NCBI GenBank assembly: GCA_903879915.1
Contig: CAIRNJ010000061.1
Location: 1-62,700, forward strand
Length of the DNA: 62,700 nt
Origin: an uncultured Elusimicrobia bacterium
GTDB lineage: Bacteria; Elusimicrobiota; Elusimicrobia; Elusimicrobiales; UBA9959
Direction: 5' to 3'
Position numbers and translations under genes: made by a program
The notes under the pieces: model-generated
Told to the model about the DNA's origin: nothing
Databases searched by the model: none
What the model saw: only the letters and a program-made list of their open reading frames with translations
Shown here: positions 1-8,780 of the stretch, piece after piece
Layout: each line of letters opens with the position of its first letter
How positions within the stretch are numbered: the first letter of the stretch is position 1

Positions 1-175
1 ACCCGGTAGCGTAAACGCCTTGAACGGAGGGATGTCGTAACGGATTTTAGATAAAAATATGCCACAAAACTGTGGGCAGGGAACTTTTTTCTTAAAAAAT
101 GACCCTCTAATGAGCGACAGGCCTTTGTCGGGTTGGTCTGCTATACTTTAACAGGGAATTGCTATAATTTTTACA
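1..175. other. Upstream region of glnS, no gene seen
   Basis: No convincing coding frame is visible. A small hairpin (CCACA/TGTGG near 62-74) followed by a T-run near 85-92 may be the terminator of a gene that ends before the window. The right end carries the glnS promoter boxes described separately. Confidence 0.4.
139..168 (+). promoter_or_regulatory. Tandem extended -10 boxes before glnS
   Basis: Two extended -10 motifs are visible: TGCTATACT at 139-147 and TGCTATAAT at 160-168. The second ends 7 nt before the ATG at 176, so initiation there would give a leaderless or nearly leaderless mRNA. No good -35 box or Shine-Dalgarno sequence is present, which fits extended -10 promoters. Confidence 0.5.
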
Positions 176-1861
176 ATGGAAAACACCGAAACCAAGTCAA
201 ATTTCATCCGTGAGATCATCGACGCCGACATCGCCTCGGGCAAGTTCGGCGGCCGCGTCCATACGCGGTTCCCGCCGGAACCCAACGGGTACCTCCATAT
301 CGGGCACGCCACCTCCATCATCCTCAACTCCGGCCTGGCGCGCCATTACAACGGCAAATTCAACCTGCGCTTCGACGATACCAACCCCTCCAAGGAGGAG
401 CAGGAATACGTGGATTCCATAGTGGCGGACGTGAAGTGGCTGGGCGGGGATTTCGAAGACCGCCTGTTCTTCGCCTCCGATTATTTCCAGCAGATGTACG
501 ACTGGGCCATGCAGCTGGTAAAGAAGGGCAAGGCCTATGTCTGCGACCTCAGCGCCGATGAAATGCGCGCCTACCGCGGCTCGCCCATGGAACCGGGCCG
601 TGACAGCCCTTTCCGCAACCGCTCCATAGAGGAGAACGCCGATCTTTTCGAACGGATGAAGAACGGGGAGTTCCCGGACGGCTCGCGCACGCTGCGCGCC
701 AAGATAGACATGTCCCACCCCAACATCAACCTGCGCGACCCCGCCATGTACCGCATCCTGCACGCCGAGCACCACCGCCAGGGCAATAAGTGGTGCATCT
801 ACCCGATGTACGACTGGGCGCACGGCCTCGAGGACTCCATAGAAGGCATCACGCACTCCATCTGCACGCTGGAGTTCGCGGACCACAGGCCGCTCTACGA
901 CTGGTTCATCGACTCTCTCGGCATCTATCATCCGCAGCAGATAGAGTTCGCGCGCCGCACTATCAGCAACATGGTCACCAGCAAGCGCAAGCTGCTGGAG
1001 CTGGTGAAGGACCGCCACGTGGACGGCTGGGACGACCCGCGCATGCCCACGGTGTGCGGCCTGCGGCGCCGCGGCTATACCGCCAGTTCCCTGCGCGCCT
1101 TCTGCGACGACGCCGGCATTTCCAAAGTGCCCGGCATCTCCGATATCTGGGTGCTGGAGAACGCGCTGCGCAACGAGCTGAACGTGAGCTCGCCGCGCGT
1201 GATGGCCGTGCTGAAGCCGCTCAAGATAGTGCTGGATAACTACCCGGCCGACAAGACCGAAGAGATGGACGTGGTGAACAACCCCGGCGATCCGGCCGCG
1301 GGCACGCGCAAAGTGCCGTTCTCCCGCGAACTTTACATAGAGCAGGACGATTTTAAAGAAGTGCCGCCTCCTAAGTTCTTCCGCCTTACCCCCGGCAAGG
1401 AAGTGCGCCTGCGCGCCGCCTACATCATCAAGTGCGAAAGCGTGGTGAAGGACGCCGCCGGCAACGTTACCGAGGTGCACTGCACCTACGACCCCGCCAC
1501 ACGGGGCGGCGACGCTCCCGACGGCCGCAAGATAAAGGGCACCATCCACTGGGTTTCCGCACAGCACGCGCTTACGGCGCAGGTGCGGCTGTACGATGCG
1601 CTGTTCACCAAGCGTGACCCCGACGACCTGGAGGAAGGGCATGATTTCAAAGAGAACATGAACCCCAACTCGCTGGAAGTCCTGGAGAAGGCCCGCCTTG
1701 AGCCGTCGCTGGCCGGAGCGGAGGCCGGCTCCAGGTTCCAGTTCGAGCGGCTGGGCTATTTCTTCGTCGATCCCAAGGATTCCAAGCCGGGGGCGCCGGT
1801 GTTCAACCGCACCGTTACCCTGAAAGATACCTGGGGCAAGATAGAAAAAAAAGATAAATGA
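176..1861 (+). CDS. glnS: Glutaminyl-tRNA synthetase (GlnRS)
   Basis: Charges tRNA-Gln with glutamine in the cytoplasm. The 561-residue protein has the GlnRS-type class I signature [13 protein letters not shown] near residues 33-45 (HIGH motif) and a KMSKS-equivalent MVTSKRK near residue 265, followed by the anticodon-binding beta-barrels. Length matches the bacterial family (about 550). The PPEPNG form and the FDDTNP motif separate it from GluRS, which is encoded separately at 4415. Presence of GlnRS argues for direct glutamine charging of the tRNA-Gln at 37642 rather than the GatCAB route. The ATG at 176 lies just behind a TATAAT box. The stop overlaps the nadK start as ATGA, so the two are probably translationally coupled. 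Confidence 0.96.
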   Translation: MENTETKSNFIREIIDADIASGKFGGRVHTRFPPEPNGYLHIGHATSIILNSGLARHYNGKFNLRFDDTNPSKEEQEYVDSIVADVKWLGGDFEDRLFFASDYFQQMYDWAMQLVKKGKAYVCDLSADEMRAYRGSPMEPGRDSPFRNRSIEENADLFERMKNGEFPDGSRTLRAKIDMSHPNINLRDPAMYRILHAEHHRQGNKWCIYPMYDWAHGLEDSIEGITHSICTLEFADHRPLYDWFIDSLGIYHPQQIEFARRTISNMVTSKRKLLELVKDRHVDGWDDPRMPTVCGLRRRGYTASSLRAFCDDAGISKVPGISDIWVLENALRNELNVSSPRVMAVLKPLKIVLDNYPADKTEEMDVVNNPGDPAAGTRKVPFSRELYIEQDDFKEVPPPKFFRLTPGKEVRLRAAYIIKCESVVKDAAGNVTEVHCTYDPATRGGDAPDGRKIKGTIHWVSAQHALTAQVRLYDALFTKRDPDDLEEGHDFKENMNPNSLEVLEKARLEPSLAGAEAGSRFQFERLGYFFVDPKDSKPGAPVFNRTVTLKDTWGKIEKKDK

Positions 1862-2700
1862 AAAAGATAAAAAGCGTTCTTCTTTTTTACAACTCCAGGA
1901 GCCGCAAGGCGCTGAAATACGCCGCGTCCATACAGCGCAGCCTGGCGGCGGGCGGCGCCAAGATACTTAAGCTCTGTGTCAACGATCCCTGCCGCGAGAT
2001 CGGCCGTGCCGACGCTGCCGTGGCCGTGGGCGGCGACGGTACCGTGCTGTACGCGGCCCGCCACGTTATAAAGCGCGGCATCCCGGTGCTGGGCATCAAC
2101 GCCGGCGGCCTGGGCTTCCTGAGCAGCATCGAGCAGAAGGAATTCATGAAGAATTCCGCCCTGTTCCTGAGCGGCGGCTTTACCAGGATAAAGCGCAGTC
2201 TGCTCAGCGTCAGCGTGATGCGCGGCGGCAAAACCGTTTCGGGCCCGTTCCCGGCCCTCAACGACTGCGTGATACGCAGCCCCGAGGCGCGAGCGTTCGT
2301 GCTGCAGGCGTCCTACGGCGGGCAGTTCCTGTCCGAGTATTTCGGCGACGGGCTTATCGTCTCCACGCCCAGCGGCTCCACGGCCTACAGCCTGGCCGCC
2401 TCGGGGCCCATAATAATGCCCGACCTCGAGGTGTTCCTGCTTTCGCCCATCTGCCCGCATACGCTTACCCACCGGCCCATAGTGCTGTCCGCGCTGGGCG
2501 AGCTGCGCGTGGCGGTGCAGGGCGGGCGCTCCGGGCCACAGCCGCTCACGCTGTCGCTGGACGGCCAGGAGAATTTCCGGCTCGAGCCCGGCGACGAAGT
2601 GGTGGTGCGCAGGTATCCGCGCAGTTTCCAGATGCTGGCGCCGCGCGGCTTCTCGTACTTCGACATGCTGCGCCGCAAGCTGAGCTGGGGGGAACGGTAA
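1858..2700 (+). CDS. nadK: NAD kinase
   Basis: Phosphorylates NAD to NADP in the cytoplasm. The 280-residue product has the diagnostic GGDGT motif near residue 58, the following glycine-rich turn ([11 protein letters not shown]) and the family LND motif before the beta-rich C-terminal domain, where a conserved DG of the [15 protein letters not shown] region is also seen. Length is typical (about 280-300). It starts in a 4-bp ATGA overlap with glnS and is followed after 42 bp by recN; a nadK-recN order is common across bacteria. No frameshift or missing motif was noticed. Confidence 0.95.
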   Translation: MKKIKSVLLFYNSRSRKALKYAASIQRSLAAGGAKILKLCVNDPCREIGRADAAVAVGGDGTVLYAARHVIKRGIPVLGINAGGLGFLSSIEQKEFMKNSALFLSGGFTRIKRSLLSVSVMRGGKTVSGPFPALNDCVIRSPEARAFVLQASYGGQFLSEYFGDGLIVSTPSGSTAYSLAASGPIIMPDLEVFLLSPICPHTLTHRPIVLSALGELRVAVQGGRSGPQPLTLSLDGQENFRLEPGDEVVVRRYPRSFQMLAPRGFSYFDMLRRKLSWGER

Positions 2701-2742
2701 AGGAGATCGATCCCTGTTCCCCGATTCTCGATCGGTGTTCTT

Positions 2743-4392
2743 ATGCTGAAAAAGCTGTCGATAAAGAATTTCGCGGTCATCGATACCCTGGTGCTGGAGC
2801 CGGCCCCGGGGCTTAATGTTTTTACCGGCGAGACCGGGGCGGGCAAATCCATAATCATTTCCGCGCTGGGCTTCCTGCTGGGCGAACGTTCGGGCTCGGA
2901 TATTTTGCGCCCCGGGGCTGCCGCCGCCGAGGTGGAAGGCGAATTCCTGGCCGAGAACCTGCCGCCAAGGCTGGCCGAGCGCTGGGGCGTTAAGAACGGC
3001 GTGCTGGCCGTGCGCCGGCAGGCCGATCCCAAGGGCCGCACCCGGGCCGCGGTCAACGGCGCGGCCGCAACGCTCGCGCAGCTTTCCGAGCTGGGCGGCT
3101 ACCTGGTGGATTTCCACGGCCAGAACGAGCACCAGAGCCTGCTGAAGCCCGAGGTGCAGCGCGAGCTGCTGGACCGCTACGGGAAGCTCGAGAAAGAGGC
3201 CAAAGCCGTGGAAGAGGCCTGGGGCGCCGCCCACGCGCTGGAGGACAGCCTCAACGCAGTTTCTATGTCCGAGGACGAGCGCGCCCGCCTGCTGGACCTG
3301 TACCGCTTTCAGCTGAACGAGATCGAATCCGCGAATTTAAAAGAGGGGGAGGAGGAGGAATTGGAAGCCCTCTGGCCCCGGCTGAAGAACTCCGAGAAAC
3401 TTTTTACGCTTTCCGGAGAAGCTCATTCCCTGGTTGACGACGCGGCCGGCGGCGCCGAGAAAGCGCTGGAGAGGCTTAAAGGGCTGTCGGCCATCGATCC
3501 TACCGCCGAACCGCTGACCGCCCGGCTGGCCTCGGCGGCCCTGGAACTGCGCGACCTGTCAGGGGAACTGCGCTCCTACGGCAAAGGGGTGCACTCCGAC
3601 CCCGGCGAGGTGGACCGCTGCCTGTCCAGGCTGGAAAAATTCAAGACTTTGAAGAAAAAATACGGCGCCGACATCCAGGCCGTGCTGGCGAAAGCCGGGG
3701 AGCTGCGCGTAAAGGTGAACGGCCTCGAGGACCTTACGCTGGACCGCTCCGAGCTGGAGAAAAAGCTGGCCGCGGCCCGCGCCAAACTGGAGAAGCTGGC
3801 CTTCGCCCTGCACGAAAAACGGCAGGCCGCCGCCGGAAAACTTTCTGCCGAGATACTTAAAGAGGCGGAAGGCCTGGGCTTCAAGGAAGTGCGCTTCTCC
3901 GTGGACGCCGCTTACGACGAAGCCGCCATAACCTCGGCCGGCGGGGATTCCGTGGAATATCTTTTTACCGCCAACCCCGGCTACCCGCTCAGGCCGCTGC
4001 GCTACACCGCCTCGGGCGGCGAAATGGCGCGTATCATGCTGGCGCTCAAAACGGTGCTGGCGCGCGCCGACCGCATAGGCGCGCAGGTGTTCGACGAAGT
4101 GGACGCCGGCGTGGGCGCCGTCACCGGCCGCTTGGTGGGGGCTAAGCTTGCGAAACTTGCCGCCCATAAACAGCTTTTCTGCATCACCCACCTGCCGCAG
4201 GTGGCCGCTTTCGGCGGCACGCATTTCTTCGTGGAAAAAGCCGTGTGCAACGGCGTGGCCGCGGCGGCCGTTACCCGGCTGGGCGCGCAGGCCCGCGAAC
4301 TGGAAATAGCACGGATGCTGGGCGGCAAAAAACAATCTTCGGAACTGGGCCTGAAGCACGCCCGCGAACTCATAGCCGAATCAGAAAACTAA
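2743..4392 (+). CDS. recN: DNA repair protein RecN
   Basis: SMC-like ATPase used in recombinational repair of double-strand breaks. The 549-residue protein has a Walker A motif GETGAGKS near residue 29, the RecN hallmark VDFHGQNEHQSLL near residue 125, a coiled-coil middle part (about 155-375) and a C-terminal ABC signature (SGGEMARIMLALK), Walker B (VFDEVDAGVG) and the ITHLPQVAAF segment. The length agrees with the family (about 550-570). It sits between nadK and gltX on the same strand; the 42-bp gap to nadK and 22-bp gap to gltX suggest one operon. Confidence 0.95.
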   Translation: MLKKLSIKNFAVIDTLVLEPAPGLNVFTGETGAGKSIIISALGFLLGERSGSDILRPGAAAAEVEGEFLAENLPPRLAERWGVKNGVLAVRRQADPKGRTRAAVNGAAATLAQLSELGGYLVDFHGQNEHQSLLKPEVQRELLDRYGKLEKEAKAVEEAWGAAHALEDSLNAVSMSEDERARLLDLYRFQLNEIESANLKEGEEEELEALWPRLKNSEKLFTLSGEAHSLVDDAAGGAEKALERLKGLSAIDPTAEPLTARLASAALELRDLSGELRSYGKGVHSDPGEVDRCLSRLEKFKTLKKKYGADIQAVLAKAGELRVKVNGLEDLTLDRSELEKKLAAARAKLEKLAFALHEKRQAAAGKLSAEILKEAEGLGFKEVRFSVDAAYDEAAITSAGGDSVEYLFTANPGYPLRPLRYTASGGEMARIMLALKTVLARADRIGAQVFDEVDAGVGAVTGRLVGAKLAKLAAHKQLFCITHLPQVAAFGGTHFFVEKAVCNGVAAAAVTRLGAQARELEIARMLGGKKQSSELGLKHARELIAESEN

Positions 4393-4414
4393 CATAAGTG
4401 AGGATTTCAACAAC

Positions 4415-5857
4415 ATGGAAGTAAGAACACGCTTCGCTCCCAGCCCTACCGGCTATATGCATATCGGCAACCTGCGCACCGCCCTGTACGCGTACCTGCA
4501 CGCCAGGAAGAACAAAGGCACGTTCATCCTGCGCATAGAGGACACCGACCAGGCCCGGCTGGTTGAGGACAGCGTTAAAGTTATTTACGACAGCCTCGCC
4601 ATCACCGGCCTGGAACACGACGAGGGCCCCGACATTGGCGGCCCCGTGGGGCCTTACGTGCAGAGCGCGCGGCTGCCCATCTACCGGCAGCACGCCGAGC
4701 AGCTGCTGTCCGCGGGCCACGCCTACCGCTGCTTCTGCGAGAAGCATGAGAAGAGCGAGGATCCGTCCGAAGAAGAACATGAGGGCGTTATCCTTGGCTA
4801 CGACGGGCGCTGCGGCAGGCTGTCCGAGGCCGAGGTGAAGGCCAATCTCGACAAGGGCATGCCTTACGTGATCAGGCAGAAAATAGACCATGACGGGCGG
4901 ACCGCGTTCAAGGATTTCGTGTACGGCGAAATAACCGTTGAGCACAAGCAGCTCGACGACCAGATCCTGCTCAAGCGGGACGGTTACCCGACGTACAATT
5001 TCGCCAACGTGGTGGACGACCACCTGATGGGCATCACGCACGTGATGCGCGGCTGCGAATATATCTCTTCCACGCCGAAGTATATCCTGCTCTACAAGGC
5101 TTTCGGCTGGGAGATCCCGGAGCACATCCACCTGCCGCACATAATGGGCCCCAACGGCAAGAAGCTTTCCAAGCGCGAGGGCAGCGCCGCGCTGTCCGAC
5201 CTGCTGGACAAGGGCTATCTGCCCGAGGCCGTGCTGAACTACATCGCGCTGCTGGGCTGGAACCCCGGCACCGAGCAGGAGTTCTTTACCAAGGCCGGCC
5301 TTATCGAGAAGTTCGATATCGCGCGCATCGGCCGTGCGCCGGCCATGTTCGACGAGGTGAAGTTTTCGTGGCTCAACGGCCAGCATATAAAGGCCCTGCA
5401 GCCCGCCGCTGCGCACGCGCTGTTCCTGAAGTTCTACCCGGAGAAGATACTGAAGGACTTCGACGCGGCGAAGCTCAGCGGCCTGATACAGGGCAAGATA
5501 GAGAAGCCCTCCGATATCCCGGCGATGGTAGCGTTCCTGACCGCGCTGGACGAGAACTATTCCACCGAGCTCTTTATCAATAAAAAGAACAAGACCACCC
5601 TTGAAGGCAGCCGCGCCGTCCTCACCGACCTGCAGGCCCTCCTTTCGGGCCTGTCCGCCTGGGACCACGCCGCCGTCTACGGCGCGGTGAATTCCTACGC
5701 CGAGTCCAAAGCCAGCAAAATAGGCCCCATAATGTGGCCGCTGCGCATAGCCCTCTCCGGCCTGGCCGTAACCCCCACCGGCGCCATAGAAATAGCCGAG
5801 CTCCTGGGCAAGGAAGAATCCCTGCGCCGGATCTCGGTGGCTATCGGGAGACTATAG
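4415..5857 (+). CDS. gltX: Glutamyl-tRNA synthetase (GluRS)
   Basis: Charges tRNA-Glu with glutamate. The 480-residue protein has the class I start TRFAPSPTGYMHIGN (HIGH equivalent HIGN near residue 17), RIEDTD near residue 42 and the KMSKS equivalent KLSKRE near residue 250. An Rossmann core, stem-contact fold and a helical anticodon-binding half follow in the usual order and length. Because glnS is present, this is likely a discriminating GluRS, but that is inference. The start ATG at 4415 is the first in frame with the conserved N-terminus. It appears to be the last gene of the glnS-nadK-recN-gltX run. Confidence 0.95.
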   Translation: MEVRTRFAPSPTGYMHIGNLRTALYAYLHARKNKGTFILRIEDTDQARLVEDSVKVIYDSLAITGLEHDEGPDIGGPVGPYVQSARLPIYRQHAEQLLSAGHAYRCFCEKHEKSEDPSEEEHEGVILGYDGRCGRLSEAEVKANLDKGMPYVIRQKIDHDGRTAFKDFVYGEITVEHKQLDDQILLKRDGYPTYNFANVVDDHLMGITHVMRGCEYISSTPKYILLYKAFGWEIPEHIHLPHIMGPNGKKLSKREGSAALSDLLDKGYLPEAVLNYIALLGWNPGTEQEFFTKAGLIEKFDIARIGRAPAMFDEVKFSWLNGQHIKALQPAAAHALFLKFYPEKILKDFDAAKLSGLIQGKIEKPSDIPAMVAFLTALDENYSTELFINKKNKTTLEGSRAVLTDLQALLSGLSAWDHAAVYGAVNSYAESKASKIGPIMWPLRIALSGLAVTPTGAIEIAELLGKEESLRRISVAIGRL

Positions 5858-5879
5858 ATTTCAAGGGTTCGGAGCCGTC

Positions 5880-6002
5880 AGCCGGGACAGGAACGCAAAC
5901 ACGGGGTCGGCCACACCGTGGCCGCCCCTCCCCACTCAGGCTCGGCGCTACGCAAGCCTCGCCTTCCGTGAGGGTTTGCTTATCCTGTCCCGACTGCCGG
6001 CT
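5880..6002. repeat. MITE-like palindromic element, copy A
   Basis: A 123-nt unit bounded by imperfect terminal inverted repeats (AGCCGGGACAGG at the left, CCTGTCCCGACTGCCGGCT at the right). It carries the core GTCGGCCACACCGTGGCCGC at 5906-5925. It matches the reverse complement of copy B at 6049-6170 over its whole length, with roughly three quarters or more of positions equal by hand alignment. No coding capacity is seen. Confidence 0.7.
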
Positions 6003-6048
6003 CCTCCAGCGCATTATATAACAGCAGTACAGTCTTGACGGAGGGGAC

Positions 6049-6170
6049 AGCCGGGGGCGGGGTTAGCAAAACCTTCGCGGAGGCTGCCGCTTGCGTAAGC
6101 GCGGCAGCCGAGTGATGAGGTGCGGCCACGGTGTGGCCGACACCGTGTTTTGATAACCCCGCCCCCGGCT
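6049..6170. repeat. MITE-like palindromic element, copy B
   Basis: A 122-nt unit in inverted orientation to copy A, 46 nt away. The shared 20-nt core is at 6122-6141 as its reverse complement. Terminal repeats read AGCCGGGGGCGGGGTTA at the left and TAACCCCGCCCCCGGCT at the right and are a perfect inverted pair, so this copy is more regular than copy A. The two copies together could fold into one long hairpin. Confidence 0.7.
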
Positions 6171-6297
6171 GGCACCGACTTAACATCTCGCGGTCTTCTC
6201 TTTTCTTCACTGCCGGTTCTGCCCGGAAATCCGCGTAACAATTTAGCCACAAGTTTGTCCCAAATCCTAAATACAGGGTTTGTACACTTTACCTGTA

Positions 6298-8652
6298 ATG
6301 AAATACTGGCTCTACTCTGAGGGCAACATCCTCGGCCCCTACGACCCCGCTGAAATGCTGGGCCTGACCGCTTTTACCGAAGAGAGCCTGGTCTGCGCCG
6401 AAACGGCCACCGGCGACAACGCCGACGACTGGAAGTCCGCCGCTCAGATGCCCGAGATCGCCTCCCTGCTCGGCTCCGGCCGCGCCATGACCGCCTCCGT
6501 AGCCGCCGGCGCTTACAGGCTAGAATCCGTAATGAGCACCTCCGCCACCAATTTCGACGAAAAAGAATACCAGACCGGCGCGTCCTACAGCGACCTCCTC
6601 GACACCATAGATAACATCCTCGGCACCAGCAAAGAAGAAGCGGACCCCACCCGCCCCCAGCCCGTGGATTACGAACTGGCCGAAAAGTTCGACATCCGGC
6701 TTTCCAGGATACAGGAAGAGCTGGAAGCCGCCCGCTGGGAGAAGAACCTCCTCCTGGAAAAAATGCGCATGAAGGAGATGGAGGAGAAAAAGAACCGCGC
6801 CCGCATTGACGAGCTGGAAGCGCGCCTGAAAGGCGAACTGCGCGGCGCGCAGCTGAACGCCAGGGAGCTCGAGCAGACGCGGCATCTGACCGACCTGACC
6901 GAACGGTCCGAGACCGCTAAAAAGATAGAAGAAATAAAAAGGGAAGAACTGTCGCTGGAAAAATACCTGGTCCCCGAGCGCGACAGCGAGCCCGGCGCGA
7001 AGCAGGAGCCCGAGAAAAGAACCCTTGAGCCCGGCGTAAAGACCCTGAAAAGCATCGCCCCCTCCGGGTCCATAAGCCTCAAGCGCCTGGACGGGACAGC
7101 CGCCGGCGAAGAAGCCGAAGATACCGGCATGTCCAGCCGCAAGCTCAAAAGCCTCGGCCAGACCCAGGAGCCCGCGTATGTTTACCCCGGCGCGAAAAAA
7201 GAAACTCCCGCAGCGTTCAACACCCAGGCCCCCGAGCCCGCGCCCGAGCCCGCTCCCAGGCAGGCGCCGTCGGAGCCTTACGGCTCCTACCGCGAAACCC
7301 CGCTGGCCAGCCCCGAGCCCGCGCCCCCCGGAGCTTACAAAGGCTTTGAAAATATGGAGCCCCTGCCGCAGCAGGAAGCCGGCCTGGTCTATGATTTCAC
7401 CGTGGTAACCGCCAAGCCCGAAGGCACCTCCCAGCAGTTTAAAATAGAGACCGGCCATCAGGAACTGCCACATTTCCAGGCGCAGAGCCAGCCCCAGCCC
7501 CAGGCTCAGGCCCAGGCGCCAGCGCACACCGCGTCGCCCATGGAATTCGTGCCCGTTTCCGCTCCTCACCCCTTCTACCAGCAGCCCCAGGTCTTTAATC
7601 CCTCGATGGGCCAGACCCAGCAGGCGCAGTCCTCTTCTTTTTCACCTTCTGCCGCCCCTTCAGCGGCGCCTGCCGCCGCGGAATATAAGCCGGGGGAACT
7701 GCATAAGGATATCGGCGCTTCCGAAGAGTCGCCCGATAAAACGCAGCGGCTTTCCGCCGAGATGGCCGCGAAGACGGCAGTAAAGACGGCAGTGCCGATG
7801 AAGGACTCCGGCAAAGCCGGGGCTGCGCAGCCCGGGCCGAAGAAAAAGGGCGGCAAGATGGCTTTTGTGGTGGTTATCCTGATATTCGGTTTCATAGCGG
7901 CCGGCGGCCTAGGCTATTTCTTCCTGGGCGAGGGCGTAAGTTTTTCCGAGTTCTCGATGCTGAATTTCGGCAGCAAGAAAACTGCCGTCGCCGCCGCCCA
8001 GCAGGAAGGCGCCGCCGCTCCGGCCGCGGCACCTGAGCAGACCCCGGCCCAGCCGGCCGCCGATGCCGGCGCGCAGCAGCAGCAGCCGGCTCCCGGGTCC
8101 CAGCCGGCCGGGCCCGAGCAGCAGGCCCCCCAGGCCGCCGTTGAAAAACCCTCTGAAAATATCCGCCGGGCGCTGGATATAGTAAAAACGTACAAGCTGG
8201 CCGGCGGCCGCGGCTCCATCGAATCCTGGTTCGCCAATTCCTTCCTTTCCGGCGGGGCGGGCGGGGCCAACGAAGAGTGGACCGCCACGCCGCTGCACGG
8301 CGACATCCTGGTGGTGCAGTACCGCCTGATCAGGCCCAAGCAGGACCCGATGATGTACCAGTTCGAAGTGGACTCCGCCAAGGGCAGTATAGTGCGCGGC
8401 ATCAACAACAACGCCATCGAGCTGCTGGACGCTTCCAGGGAAAAGACCGTCAGCGCCGCCCCGGTGAGAAAGGCCAAGCAGCCGCGCCTGAAAAAGCCGG
8501 CCAAGCCCCGCGAGGTCTCCATCCTTCCCCTGCCCGACGCGCCCGCGCCCGGCGCCGAAGCGCAGCAGGACCCCACCGGCTTCGAGCAGCCTGAGAACGA
8601 CGATAAAGTGAAATATCTCAAGGCGCAGGAATCCGACGAAGAGCTGTTCTGA
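6298..8652 (+). CDS. GYF-domain single-pass membrane protein next to pilus ATPases
   Basis: The protein is 784 residues from the ATG at 6298; an in-frame TTG at 6280 is less likely because the GYF fold begins MKYWLYSEGN. Seen in order: GYF_2/DUF4339-type domain (1-52, with GPYDPAEM), a charged coiled coil (about 110-215), a long Pro/Ala/Gln-rich stretch (230-515), a transmembrane helix (about 520-542, FVVVILIFGFIAAGGLGYFF), a second Ala/Gln/Pro linker and a compact C-terminal domain (about 620-725). GYF_2 domains usually bind Pro-rich peptides, so self or partner binding is possible. It directly precedes pilB, pilT and pilC in the same direction, which suggests a cytoplasm-to-periplasm connector in that pilus or secretion machine. 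That role is inference; I do not recognise a named orthologue. Confidence 0.75.
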   Translation: MKYWLYSEGNILGPYDPAEMLGLTAFTEESLVCAETATGDNADDWKSAAQMPEIASLLGSGRAMTASVAAGAYRLESVMSTSATNFDEKEYQTGASYSDLLDTIDNILGTSKEEADPTRPQPVDYELAEKFDIRLSRIQEELEAARWEKNLLLEKMRMKEMEEKKNRARIDELEARLKGELRGAQLNARELEQTRHLTDLTERSETAKKIEEIKREELSLEKYLVPERDSEPGAKQEPEKRTLEPGVKTLKSIAPSGSISLKRLDGTAAGEEAEDTGMSSRKLKSLGQTQEPAYVYPGAKKETPAAFNTQAPEPAPEPAPRQAPSEPYGSYRETPLASPEPAPPGAYKGFENMEPLPQQEAGLVYDFTVVTAKPEGTSQQFKIETGHQELPHFQAQSQPQPQAQAQAPAHTASPMEFVPVSAPHPFYQQPQVFNPSMGQTQQAQSSSFSPSAAPSAAPAAAEYKPGELHKDIGASEESPDKTQRLSAEMAAKTAVKTAVPMKDSGKAGAAQPGPKKKGGKMAFVVVILIFGFIAAGGLGYFFLGEGVSFSEFSMLNFGSKKTAVAAAQQEGAAAPAAAPEQTPAQPAADAGAQQQQPAPGSQPAGPEQQAPQAAVEKPSENIRRALDIVKTYKLAGGRGSIESWFANSFLSGGAGGANEEWTATPLHGDILVVQYRLIRPKQDPMMYQFEVDSAKGSIVRGINNNAIELLDASREKTVSAAPVRKAKQPRLKKPAKPREVSILPLPDAPAPGAEAQQDPTGFEQPENDDKVKYLKAQESDEELF

Positions 8653-8780
8653 GCCGTGGCCGCGGGAAAGAACGCGCGCCGGAGAATAACCCGGTTCCCT
8701 TCCTGAGCAGATATTGTAAAATAACGTGAGCGCCGGCTGCCGGTGACCGCTGATTTTTTGGCTGCCAGCTTTATATTTCT

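Larger units (their letters stand above)
5858..6297. other. Intergenic region filled by the two inverted elements
   Basis: The 440 bases between gltX and the GYF-domain gene hold the two palindromic elements and little else. The segment 6171-6297 contains no recognisable gene. A TACACT box at 6283-6288 lies 9 nt before the ATG at 6298 and may be the -10 of the next gene. Confidence 0.5.

Noticed and set aside
197-1642. Long open reading frame antisense to glnS
   Set aside because: It mirrors the high-GC codon pattern of glnS, has no recognisable domain and is a shadow frame, like others antisense to nearly every gene here.
5858-6297. Coding genes in the palindromic intergenic region
   Set aside because: Short frames on both strands arise from the inverted GC-rich repeats and lack motifs and ribosome-binding sites.
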